A DNA stretch of 23,441 nt from Phoronis australis (lineage: Eukaryota; Phoronida; Phoronidae): positions 1-23,441 of the forward strand of contig NMRA01001371.1 of the NCBI GenBank assembly GCA_002633005.1, given 5' to 3'. Below are positions 1 to 9,800 of the stretch, one piece after another. Both the position numbers and the translations under genes were made by a program. The stretch's first letter is position 1; each line of letters begins with the position of its first letter. Under the pieces are notes generated by a model, which saw only the letters and a list, made by a program, of their open reading frames with translations, was not told the DNA's origin and did no database searches.

Positions 1-64
1 AAAGTCGTTCATCAACATACTCAGCAAACCTCGGGTTCTCGACCGGTACAAACTTCATAAAATC
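1..64 (+). CDS. possible partial exon at left edge, unidentified
   Basis: From base 2 to 64 one + frame is open for 21 codons and ends exactly on a codon boundary before a consensus donor (GTAAGT at 65-70). A strong pyrimidine tract follows (about 104-143), with an AG at 152-153. If that is the acceptor, about ten more codons follow to a stop at 184-186. The opposite strand is also open and has an ATG (58-56) reading MKFVPVENPRFAEYVDERL off the edge, so the strand is not settled. The predicted peptide is basic and matches no family I recognise; it is not a signal peptide for the GM2A gene downstream. It could be chance, because 64 bases is very short. Confidence 0.2.
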
Positions 65-2666
65 GTAAGTATAAGCTAAACGCTTTGCTCCGTTTTTCTG
101 TTTTTGCTCGTGTTTTTTTTTTTCTTCTTTTTTCTTTTTCTGTTCCGGCGGTAGATGCACTCGGAAAATGAAAATGATAGTCAATAGGAAGGCACAGATC
201 TGCTACAAATGAGAAACGGTATCAATTTTATTTTTTATGCCTTGACAAGAGACCGTCTTCAGGCCCGTAGGAAGGCAAAAATTATTAGTAGCACCAACCT
301 TCGATTTCGTCAACCTACCTCCTTCCTATCGCTACACCCCCACCCCGTTCTCTATGTCACCATATTTGTACCGACCCTCCGCCTCCGCCATAGGTGGGTT
401 GGTTGGTAATACCTGAGATGCAGGCATAAGGATTTGAGTAACCGTGAACAAACAAGGTATTTAGCGGTATGAAAGCGACTTCAAATATAGAACAGCATGT
501 AAGATAGGGAAATGTATTAAAAAGTACTTGAAGCTGTAACCCTATACTGTCCAGTAAAACATGCAGCAATAAGATAAGTTACATTCGAGGAACCATGGCT
601 CGTGTGTATATATAATTAGGAAACACGTGATCTCATCATAGACACAGTTCATGGTTTTATAACATATCACAACAGAATAGCCCGATTTGAAACAAATTTT
701 AAAACCGAAACTCAAAAGCCTCAATATAGATTGATGTTAAAACACATCTATGTCTAGCAATAACATTATTTTGCTTACGAAAAATCTAAGTGCTCTAGGT
801 TGTGGATACGTAATTACATTTAGTTTCGTTATCGTTTTAAGATACATGCAACATTTTTTTTATAAATTCTGTACGAATCCGAAACCTTGTGACTGTCACT
901 TAACTTCATACAGATTGAAAGTTTGAAAAGAGTAATATCCTGCTTAGTCACTACCTGAAATAAATTACATACCTGGTTACTCAGCCTCACAAAACATGTT
1001 TCGAACCATTTCACATAATGGCAGAAAATTTCNATACGCCCTATAGCAATAATGACGTCGCATTATCACCCGCCACGTTGTTATTGTTGAAAACGCACCT
1101 GACGTCATGCAACAGTCAAACTTATCCAGCGGATAATTTTGAAATTTCACGCATTTCAGCCCAGGTCTTATCGGCTAATAAAACTAAGAGTACAAATGCC
1201 ATCAAGTTTTATGAGGGTAGACAACATCCTTTCTAAGACTAGGCCATTTCACTGCAGTAGTAGTTGGTTCCCTGAATTCGTTTTGATCATAGCCACCAAT
1301 CACGGCCCATCACGGCATGGAAAATTGACAGACCTTTATGCTGGAGTCCATATCATGATTTCAATGTTTAGGCCGAAAGCAGAAAGAAGCTGCCCAATAA
1401 TTATTTGGCCAAATGAAATTCGCCACGTCAGGTATATTATCGCGGCGAAGTTTTCTTGTTTGCTTGCTTGATTTGTACGCAGGCTATAGAGCATACATTT
1501 TACACCGATTGACCCGAAATTTAGGCCAAGCAAATAACTCCGCAAAATTCATGATCTTTTGCTTGTGATCAAAATCGAACTCAACATGGCGCTGGAAGAC
1601 ACATTTTTGGTCAATTTTCTTTAGAGCCATAGGTCACTCTACTTATCCTTTGCGAAAGTTTCGGAAAATTGGCATGTGGATCGTGTTAAAGATAATTCTG
1701 TATATTACATTCACCAACTTAAAATTAGGATGAATTTTGTCAGTTGAAAGATATTATTAAAGAATAACAGTTCGCAACTTTTAGTCCTGTTTATTTTTTA
1801 CATTATTTTACTATTAATTTTTATTTTTTTAAAAGTGGCCCGGGCTTCCTCGGAAACTTCATTGCTTATGGCGGCGGTTGATTGAGAACACAAAATGCAC
1901 GAGTCAAGTGTTACTCATTACGGCGTCCATTTTAGGTGATAGAGCACGACCAATAATAAAAATTTATTCAATCCAAATTAAATTAAGTTCGAAAACATTT
2001 GGAGTTGTGTTCAGTGAGCATTATTGGAGTTGACGGGTCTGTCATTTGCACCAGTTACTGAGAACAGTCTCCACTGAGCTACAACGGTCTTGTCGGTTTT
2101 TTCCAAGCTCAAAAACTACGATGACCCCTGAATCTAAGAAAGGCACACGTTGAGATTTGTTTTGTCATCGAAAATCGCTGCAATCGAGTGCGTTTGAACT
2201 AATAAGTGTTTTGATAAACTTTCACTAAAGAAAGGTGGCGCGAATCGTGAACACGTGCTTGCCACTTCCCGAAATATCACGCGCCTCTCTTTTTGTGGTA
2301 TTCAAGCACAATGATACACGTAGGCTGGGCACATATCACACAGTTGGGCTGCTGTAGTCCTAAGCATTATATTTCACCACTGGTTTGCCAATCGCCATTC
2401 ATATACAATGCACAGTGAGTCACAATAGTAACATAAAATTAAAAGCCGAATGGGGCACGCTAAGTCGTTTTTACTTGGGAGCAGCTCAGCTGAAAAGTGC
2501 ATCAATGACTACCGTCCCAAAACGTGTCAAGCGTTGGATTCGGGATTTGGGTAGCGGCGTTTTCCTCTAATCACTACTCAGGTATATTTATGAACGAAAA
2601 CTTCTTCCAAATTCTATTCAAATTCCGCCTATTTATACTCATGGCTTTTTCACCGCGACATTCTAG
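65..2666. other. non-coding stretch upstream of GM2A exons
   Basis: No convincing coding exon was found here. I checked each + strand ATG for a hydrophobic signal peptide that could splice in phase 0 to the GM2A exon at 2667 and found none. Possible promoter elements are a TATATATA run at about 607-614, E-boxes CACGTG at 624-629 and 2252-2257, CRE-like sites at 1053-1060 and 1100-1107, and a YY1-like ATGGCGGC at 1868-1875. None is decisive. A single N lies at 1033. The stretch may be the first GM2A intron, a promoter, or intergenic DNA. Confidence 0.5.
1053..1107. promoter_or_regulatory. pair of CRE-like sites
   Basis: TGACGTCG at 1053-1060 and a perfect palindromic CRE, TGACGTCA, at 1100-1107 lie 47 bp apart in a locally CpG-richer patch. 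CREB/ATF factors bind this octamer. The pair sits 1.6 kb upstream of the first recognised GM2A exon, so a promoter role is only a guess. Confidence 0.2.
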
Positions 2667-2831
2667 GAAGACAACCCTCTACTACAGTTCGACTTCAAAA
2701 ACTGTGGCTCTTCGAATGACATTCTCCAGATATCCAAAGTCTCCGTGTCTCCAGATCCAGTCAAACTACCCGGAAGCATAACCGTTTCTTTCACAGCAAA
2801 GATTCTACGAAACATCACTGCTCCACTCACC
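2667..2831 (+). CDS. GM2A: GM2A exon, mature N-terminus
   Basis: 55 codons, phase 0 at both ends, acceptor ATTCTAG after a pyrimidine tract, donor GTAAGT. It encodes FDFKNCG (first conserved cysteine) and SPDPVKLPGSITVSF, which parallels human EPDPIVVPGNVTLSV. An in-frame TAG spans the acceptor, so the reading frame cannot extend upstream without splicing. A different frame with an ATG at 2590 reads into the exon but is out of frame with it. Confidence 0.9.
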
Positions 2832-5037
2832 GTAAGTTATGCACGAGTTGCGGTGTCGTCAATGGTACTTGCATTTGCGGGGACTGTGTTAACATGAACT
2901 ATCAATATTTCTTAAAGACATCATTTGCAATATTGCAGCCCTCAAAGTATGTAAATGTCGGTGACCACGTTATTTATTTGTTGTAAACAATTTGATTGTT
3001 GTCTAACTAGTGTTACGACGATCGAGCTAGTTTCATGTTGCGAGTCATATTGCCGTGGCACTGTGCACTGTTTAGGCTACGGGTACTGTTGAGGAGAGTC
3101 CTGTGCAGAAGGCACAATGGAAGAGTGGTCTGCAGAACCATTCGGGACTCGTGCAGGCATTGATATTTTTAAACTAAGAAAAAAGCCTGATAAATTTTAC
3201 AAATTTCAGTTTCATACAAAACGTGATTGAAAGCAGAAGGCACAAAATATGGTTATTGGTTTTCCTGTTCACAAAATTACGTGATATCTGATGTGATGAA
3301 TTTACGACGAGGTTACATTTCTCCTCCAGTACTTGCCTTTGGATACGTTGTACGTCGCTAAGCTTTTCTTTCGTTACTTATAGGCTCAACTCTCGGTAGA
3401 GAAAAAGATCCTCGGGTTTTATTTATCCATTCCGTGTATAAAGAACGTCGGGTCGTGCACCTACAAGGACCTCTGTTCTATGATTCCTATCAAGCCCGGC
3501 CAACAATGTCCGGCATCTTTCCAGAAGTACAAGTTACCCTGCACGTGCCCCTTCCATGCGGTAAGACTCTTTGTGATACAGGCCCCAGTGCCCGGATGCA
3601 TGAAACACCCAAATAGGGACTCAACTATAAGGTCCCCAAGTCTTTTTGGGTATTTGTGTCTTTATGGACTCACAGATGCAATATTTTTCTATCATTTCAT
3701 GTTTATTATGAGCTCCTCTTTGATTAATGACATTTTCTAATAAAATAACTAAAAACCGAGCCCAGAGTTCATTGAAAATAAATAGGGACTCAGCCCTTAA
3801 ATTGAGGGTGTTGCATGAAAAGATCCCTACTTATTTTAGATAAATTTGACAATTCACTCTCGATTTGCCAAAGTCAAAAGTTGACTTAGTAATGAAACTA
3901 GAACAATACAAGAAAGGGCAATCGATGTCTTCAACAATCCAAAAATACGCATTCAATAGATTTAGGGACCTTAGTCGAGTCCCTATTGGGGACTGTTTCA
4001 TGCAACTGGCCACAGGAGTCTGTTCCACGAACGCGTTTTGTTATGGAAAGTATCGCATTCGGCGAGAAACTGTTTTTTCTATTCAACCACAAAACGGTCA
4101 CAGTCCGCCACTGTAGAAGTGGAGCAAAACCGTACTCGGCAGGTAAACGGTTAAAGATGGATCACGATCTGTTCAGGTAACTAAAAGATCAAATTAGGCC
4201 TTTTACTCTCATGAAATTGGTCACACAAAACTCCTTATCATGATAGGATTCTACATTCCCATGCCTAAGAAAATCGAAACCACATATACTCCCGTGAACG
4301 TTTCAAAGCTCATTGAGGTTGATCAATTTAAAATTGCGAATTCGAATGTGGCGCATGCCAAAAATACGCGTTGACTGTTACTTGAACTGGCAATAAAAAT
4401 GCAATCTTGTCATATTGAGGAAGATTATGAGAGCGATTCAATTTGTAGACAAAATGAAGCTTTAAATTAAGCCAGTGTTTGAGGAACAGGAAAGTTTTAC
4501 CTGAACTTAGACTCTTGAAAACTCCTTCTAGATCTCAGAAAACACAGATGTGAATAGGACTTTCCACCAAAAAACACACCGAGTCCTTCTGTGAAACCAG
4601 TGTCACGGTTTCAGGAGGAAGACAGTCTTTCTGCATGTATTTGAAGACTGACCTCGATTTCACAAAATGACTGGCAGCCTTCGACGAAAATTGAAGACTC
4701 GTAATAAAATCGGATTTTGTGTTTTATACAGTGGTTCTGGTCGAAGCTAATAACTTCATCAGAGGTCTGACCACGTCCATAAAACTGGACAAATTTGATT
4801 GATTTCGTAAACGAAATAACAACCTATCTCTTTATGCGCCTTCGAGTTCAGTAATTTTTAACGGAGTGTGCTTGTTGTTTCTAGGGTTCTTACACTGTGC
4901 CTAAGGTCACAATGGAGGTCGGGAAAGTAAAGCTGCCATCCTTCCTTGCGAACGGCGACTACAAAATAAAAGTGAACCTCATGCATAAAGAAACGCGGGT
5001 GGGGTGCTACGAAGTGAAGGCATCTCTGGTTATTTAG
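2667..5037 (+). CDS. GM2A: GM2 ganglioside activator, gene span (three coding exons, first exon missing)
   Basis: GM2A is a lysosomal lipid-transfer protein that lifts GM2 ganglioside out of membranes and presents it to beta-hexosaminidase A. Exons 2667-2831, 3384-3560 and 4885-5037 join in phase 0 to give 164 residues plus stop, about the length of the mature human protein. From the first exon base, cysteines fall at 13, 73, 80, 86, 97, 108, 110 and 155. The gaps 60-7-6-11-11-2-45 nearly equal the human 60-7-6-13-11-2-45 (family recall), so all four disulfides of the ML-like beta-cup can form. The motif LPCTCPFHAGSYTVPK matches human LPCHCPFKEGTYSLPK. There is one N-glycosylation sequon (NIT, residues 49-51). 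The initiator and signal peptide must come from an upstream exon not identified here. The gene converges with WDR36. Confidence 0.93.
3384..3560 (+). CDS. GM2A: GM2A exon, central cysteine-rich part
   Basis: 59 codons, phase 0, acceptor TTATAG, donor GTAAGA. It carries six of the eight cysteines: IPC, GSC, DLC, QQC, LPC and TC. The GFYLSIPC and GSCTY stretches match human GLWIKIPC and GSCTF. An inverted-repeat element begins only about 20 bp downstream of the donor. Confidence 0.93.
3583..4011. mobile_element. MITE-like terminal inverted repeat element in GM2A intron
   Basis: The left end (about 3583-3645) and right end (about 3955-4011) are imperfect inverted copies over roughly 50-55 bp. 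Shared blocks include GCATGAAAC, AATAGGGACTC and AAGGTCCC. The element is about 430 bp and has no coding capacity. ACAGG occurs just outside both ends (3578-3582 and 4012-4016) and is a candidate 5-bp target duplication. An internal palindrome lies at 3775-3838. The size, end structure and lack of ORF fit a non-autonomous DNA transposon; the superfamily cannot be assigned. Confidence 0.65.
3775..3838. repeat. internal palindrome within the intron element
   Basis: AAAATAAATAGGGA at the left and TCCCTACTTATTTT at the right form the outer arms, with further pairing (CCCTT/GAGGG) inside. The words AATAGGGACTC and TTGCATGAAA repeat the element's own ends, so this looks like a second, nested copy of the termini. 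Confidence 0.5.
4012..4884 (+). other. GM2A intron remainder
   Basis: This is the part of the GM2A intron between the inverted-repeat element and the last exon. No ORF or repeat stands out. The 3' end has a pyrimidine-rich acceptor (TTGTTTCTAG, 4875-4884). Confidence 0.6.
4885..5037 (+). CDS. GM2A: GM2A last exon
   Basis: 50 codons plus TAG (5035-5037), phase 0. It reads GSYTVPKVTMEVGKVKLPSF and then a C-terminal GDYKI...RVGCYEVKASLVI. This parallels human GNYRI...RLGCIKIAASLKGI and includes the eighth cysteine. The reading frame is intact. Confidence 0.93.
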   Translation, partial: GSYTVPKVTMEVGKVKLPSFLANGDYKIKVNLMHKETRVGCYEVKASLVI

Positions 5038-5230
5038 TGGCGGGCGCTTTTGAGAAATTCTATAATTTTATATTGCAGCTCCGTCGGTACATACGTGATT
5101 CCCCTAAGTGAACTCACGTCAACATTCTTTAAGGAATGCAACGCTTTTTGTAAAATGTAAAAAGAACGCAACTAAAGAAACTAAAACGAGCTTGTATTTG
5201 TTTACTCATCGCTTGTTCTCTGCGTGTTTA

Positions 5231-5236
5231 AATAAA
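5231..5236 (+). terminator. candidate GM2A polyadenylation signal
   Basis: AATAAA, 194 bp after the GM2A stop codon, is the first canonical hexamer downstream. The 3' UTR would therefore be about 0.2 kb. A GU-rich downstream element is not obvious. Confidence 0.45.
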
Positions 5237-6400
5237 CTACGATATCATCACGGTATTCAATCAATAGAATTCAACTGATCTGAACAGGCATGAAACATAA
5301 GAGGGTCGACACATGCAGTAACTAAACAAGATGCAAAACAATATGCACTGAAATGAGTGCAAATACTTTTTCCCGTGGCTCGTTTCCGGCTTACAATTGC
5401 GTCCAAGTCAGTTGGCCGCCATTCGGTGTTCGCTTGGATCGCAAAACCCTAGTAAAATAATGCATTCCTTTAGCGTTATGCAAGATACTGCTCTTACAGG
5501 TTAATCTTTGTTAGATTCTTTTATTAAACATTAACCTGAAACTATTTGCAAGATAGGCCATTAACCCACTTTTTGTAATTCAGAACAGTCGAGATTATAA
5601 ATTTTAACTTTGGTGGATACACGCACAGCAGATCTGGCCAAGAACTGTCACTCTTCTCTCAGAGATCACAGGATAGGCCTATGTCACGTTTGAGGAGTCA
5701 GTCTATGTTATCTCTTCGCACACTTCGTACAGGAATACTATGAAGTAAGTCTTCCATGGCGAATGCTCTTACCGTAGATTCTCAACCCCGCTTATTCACT
5801 CGATAACCCGGACAGGTAATGTCACAGCTATGTTGATTACTGTTGCACGTCCGATGCGATGGTAAGGCTCACTGGAAAACTAGGGTATAGGTTTGGGCAC
5901 TTCATGTGTTGGCCAAAATCACCAAGGCCAAGTCAGCTATAGTGGGTATTCACATGTGTTGGGTAAAACTTGTAGACTATCGGTCATGAATATGCTTTTT
6001 TTGCCACCCTTGAATATGTACCTGATCAACGGTGAAGCTGCACTGGCAGCCTATCCTATGACGTGTAAATGGACAAATGGATGAGTGTGCAAATTACCAG
6101 TACTGTAGCACAAAGGTTAATGTCATGAGGAACGGATCCACAGATGACTGACTAATTTTGCAGCCAAATGAGCTGAAATCTAGCGTTCAGTCTTGAAACT
6201 GTCCTTTTTACCTCCAATATGCTTTCAGCTGAGCTGGTCTTGTCAACTTGTTAACCTTTGTCTCAAGGAATAATTGTCATTTCAGAAACTACTTCTCAGA
6301 AACGAGTTATGACTAATTTTACACTGGTGAATGGTCTTAAACAAGTGCTGTTTTTGTACAAGTTTAAACAAAAGACACATAATAAAACATTCAAGAAATA
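5237..6400. other. spacer between the convergent genes
   Basis: No gene was recognised. A short CpG-rich patch lies at about 5374-5445 and contains GCCGCCATT, a YY1-like word. An open stretch at 5893-6084 has no ATG start and no recognisable domain, and I do not regard it as a gene. Confidence 0.5.
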
Positions 6401-6406
6401 ATTATT
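6401..6406 (-). terminator. possible WDR36 polyadenylation site (variant hexamer)
   Basis: On the - strand an AATAAT variant is followed by GU-rich sequence (TTTTATTATGTGTCTTTTG on the sense strand). This would give a 3' UTR of about 250 bp. No canonical AATAAA was found on this strand between here and the stop codon. Confidence 0.25.
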
Positions 6407-6652
6407 TTTACCAATTTACAAATATTTACAATGAACATAGTGACAGGCAAAGCATACGTTCCAGTGTCACTTACTAGGTGTAAATTTTGTTGAAAACTCT
6501 TCAGAGACTCTATCACACTGTCATGCCTCCAAAAGAGGCAGTAATGATATCAAATACAGGGTGTGCCAAGACCGGAACACAATTTGACACTGCTGTATTT
6601 CTATAATGCGTCCATGCTTTTGAAACACTCTCTACTGTTGCCTAGGCGACCA

Positions 6653-6802
6653 TCATAATGTTGCCGACTTGAGATAGTTTACTAGACACAGGTTCTGATT
6701 AAACATGGTCTGAAGATGATGCCACGCATATTTCTGGTGGGGCACTAGTTTCCTGGCTTCCTCCAACAGCACGGCCTCCTGGGAAATTAGGTCTCCAAAC
6801 AC
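6653..6802 (-). CDS. WDR36: WDR36 last exon
   Basis: 49 codons plus TGA (6655-6653). EAVLLEEARKLVPHQKYAW then HHLQTMFNQNLCLVNYLKSA matches human EPVLLEEITNL and THLQSLFNQSMCILNYLKSA. Acceptor CTTATTACAG. Confidence 0.96.
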   Translation of the reverse strand: MFGDLISQEAVLLEEARKLVPHQKYAWHHLQTMFNQNLCLVNYLKSATL

Positions 6803-9800
6803 CTGTAATAAGAATAGAAGGAATGGTAGTTGTTATGACGACGACGACGGCGGTGATGACGACCAAGAAGGTTTCCACTTGTATTGCCTTTTTGTTTATG
6901 TAACAGACAAAATCGACACCCATAGCTTACACGGGTTCTCCATGTATTTACAAAATTACATATTACGCACTTAAAGCTCTCAGTGTAAAGTTCCACATTG
7001 TTATGCATGTTCTACTTGAAGGAACGCTGATAACCTGTCTTACATCTTAGTCGTATGTTTTTCTAACCGTTTGGTTAACTTGTATCAATAGTCTCGGTGT
7101 TTAATTCTTTATGAAATACTAAAATTTTATTTACGTTTTTAAATAAACTTGCATTGTATCATATTTCATAGTAGACGTATTTTTTTCTGTTGTTATCTAT
7201 ATCGTTCTTCTTAATGGTTAATATCTGTTTAATTTACTGTTACTCGGTGGTCAGCAATTAGCGGCCTGTGCCTTTACTGGCCACTCAGCCACATAACAAT
7301 GCATGTTTTTATATGATTTAAAAAATAAAAGTTTCTCTCTTTCTTTCTCTGACCAATGGCAAAAAATAAGAAAACTTTCCAGGTGACATGGCATTCATCA
7401 AATAAATAGGCTTATGTGATAGAAATATTCTTTGTGTTGTAAACTTCAATTGCAAGGAAAGTTTATTTGCATGAATGATGTCAAAATAATGACAAAAAGA
7501 GACGCAAATAGAGGAAACTGGAAATGAATAAGAGGAAACCAAAAAAGAGGAAAATTACATGCCCTGCTACACAGATAAATTTCCCGTGACTGTTTAACTT
7601 GAATACAATTTTGAATAAATAAGGTCAAGAAGAAACACCGAAATAAAACGAATCAATATGCCCTGTGGCCCCATGACACTGCTGACACCAATAGATGGTG
7701 GTGCACAACACTGACCTTGATAAAAAGACCCAGAACTGCTTGGATAAATTCAAAATTTGTCTTCCTGGTCAGTTGATGTCGAACAAACTGTAGGAAGTTG
7801 ATCAGTAGCTGGACAGAGCCACCACCCTCTGGGCCCAGCATGCGTATTTCAGCATCCAGTCGTGATGGGCCCAGGTCTTTAATGAAGTTCAACAGAACAC
7901 CATCTGTAACAGACAATGAGGACAACTACTATGCAATACTGATACTGCAGATGACAACTAATTACTTGGACACAATTCAGAAATGAGAGATTCTAGCATG
8001 CCCCAACGGTAACCTCAAACACTTTTGTTCAATATAAATATCCAAGATGAAATGTCAATAACGCAATTGCAGTTTTCTGTATTGTCCTTTTATGCACCTT
8101 TTTAGTTTTCCACGAAATCCCCGAAAATCCTAATTTCTGATCACCCTTCATGCTTAAGTGGAACACTTTAAACACAATTCCTAGCGTTTAGGAGAACACT
8201 GAGAGATCAGACATCTTTAAACATAAAATTAGCCAAATTTGGCATACAATATTAAAATTCTGAAAAGAGACAAATGATTCAAGAGACATAAGTGTTACAC
8301 ACTTACACGCATCAATACGAGTTACACATGATCCCTTATTCATGTAGTTTTTCGGCTGAAGCGCCCTCACTAGACTGCCATTTATAGTTCGTATTAATGA
8401 ACAATCCTTATTAAGAGAGGCTATTGAAGTCGGTAATGGGACACACAATGGCTGGTGATTTGATTACAAATGGAAAAACTACAGCAAATTCTGCTTTAAC
8501 TGTACATCAAGATGACCCTCATACACAACTCACCAGTTGGGTCCTGCTGTAACAGTCGTCCTAACTCTGACAACGGCTGGCTCAGATTGGTCTTCAAAAC
8601 ATGTGAATCCTATAACACCAAACCTGTGTTAATTCCACAGTGGACAGAATTACATGGACCTGAGCTTGTAAAGGAAATTACAAACATAATTCTAAAACTC
8701 TTGCGTAGCAGACAGGGTCATTCTCTTATTTAAGATAAATCTTACTACCTTTGGATGATGTCTACAACAATGTGTCCATATCCAAAAAACAGCGGATTTT
8801 TCAAAAGAAAAACAATTTTTTGTTCAAGTGATTTGCACATGTAACTGCATTCACCTAAGCTTCACAGACAGGCGCAGGCAGCCACGCATCATGTACTTGT
8901 CTAAAACTGTTTGGCAAGCCCATTGTCCACTCTCTGGACAGTTCATTTCAATACTTAATGTTGTATTAAAAAGACTGCATCCACTGCCAAGCGTCTACAT
9001 ACAGGCGTACGGGCCTAAATATGCACATACATGGGAACTACTTAATTTCTTATGATACTGAAGGTTTTTCATGGCGCACCTGCAAAAACATTTAAACGGG
9101 AAAATATCACTCTCAAGACTTTAAAATATATTTAGGCCTGCAGAATATTGCCGCAGGACTAAACCAATGTGTACCTGCTTTTCTTCGTTGTCTTCAATCG
9201 GGGCAAACTTTGGCTGTAGCCCAGGAATTGTGGGTAGAAAAAATGGTGCCAACTTTGGTACTTTAGGTGGCTCCTTAGGCTTGTTTTTCAACTACAAGAA
9301 AATTTTGTTATGTTCTGAAACTAATGTAAAATACATGTTTTTTAATAAAGCACCACTAACAGTGAAGATGAGGCCATAACAGCGGAGAGCAAATTTTAAC
9401 AACGGTCTTGAGAAAAGGATCTTCGCAGAATGTGAATGGCTGGTACTTCAACTTGAGCTCATATAGACAGAAACACGTTTGACTGGTTAGTAGGTTTATA
9501 GACTTCCATCCCTGGAATGCCAGTTTCAATCTTGTGCTGGAGAGGTTGCGCCGTGCATGCGTGGCATTCGCTTGCATTCGTTTGTTCAGGTGTTAGTTCT
9601 TTACTGTCACTAAAACCTTTTGCAACTGCGAAGATTTTTAACCACATTGCATAAAAATCATATCATTAGAAAACTTTTCATAAATTCTTGATGGTGTAAG
9701 ATTATACAAGAAGCAAAAAAAATAATTAAATTAAAAAATAATCATCATTTTGCAAACCTCACAGGTTTAAAAAACACCAAGTGTTACCAACATGCAAAAA

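Noticed and set aside
751-927. 58-codon ATG frame with a hydrophobic stretch
   Set aside because: Considered as the GM2A leader exon. The hydrophobic part is too far in and no good in-phase donor follows.
1018-1236. Open frame starting with ATG and crossing the N at 1033
   Set aside because: It contains an ambiguous base, no recognisable motif, no splice-site support and no signal peptide.
1673-1732. Short hydrophobic ATG frame (MWIVLKIILYITFTNLKLG)
   Set aside because: It looks like a leader peptide, but no in-phase consensus donor precedes its stop.
2590-2664. ATG frame with a hydrophobic segment running into the first GM2A exon
   Set aside because: It is out of frame with the GM2A exon. 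The stretch is the pyrimidine-rich acceptor region.
5893-6084. 63-codon open frame between the two genes
   Set aside because: It has no ATG at its start, no domain, and its composition looks like intergenic DNA. Chance open frames of this length are expected.
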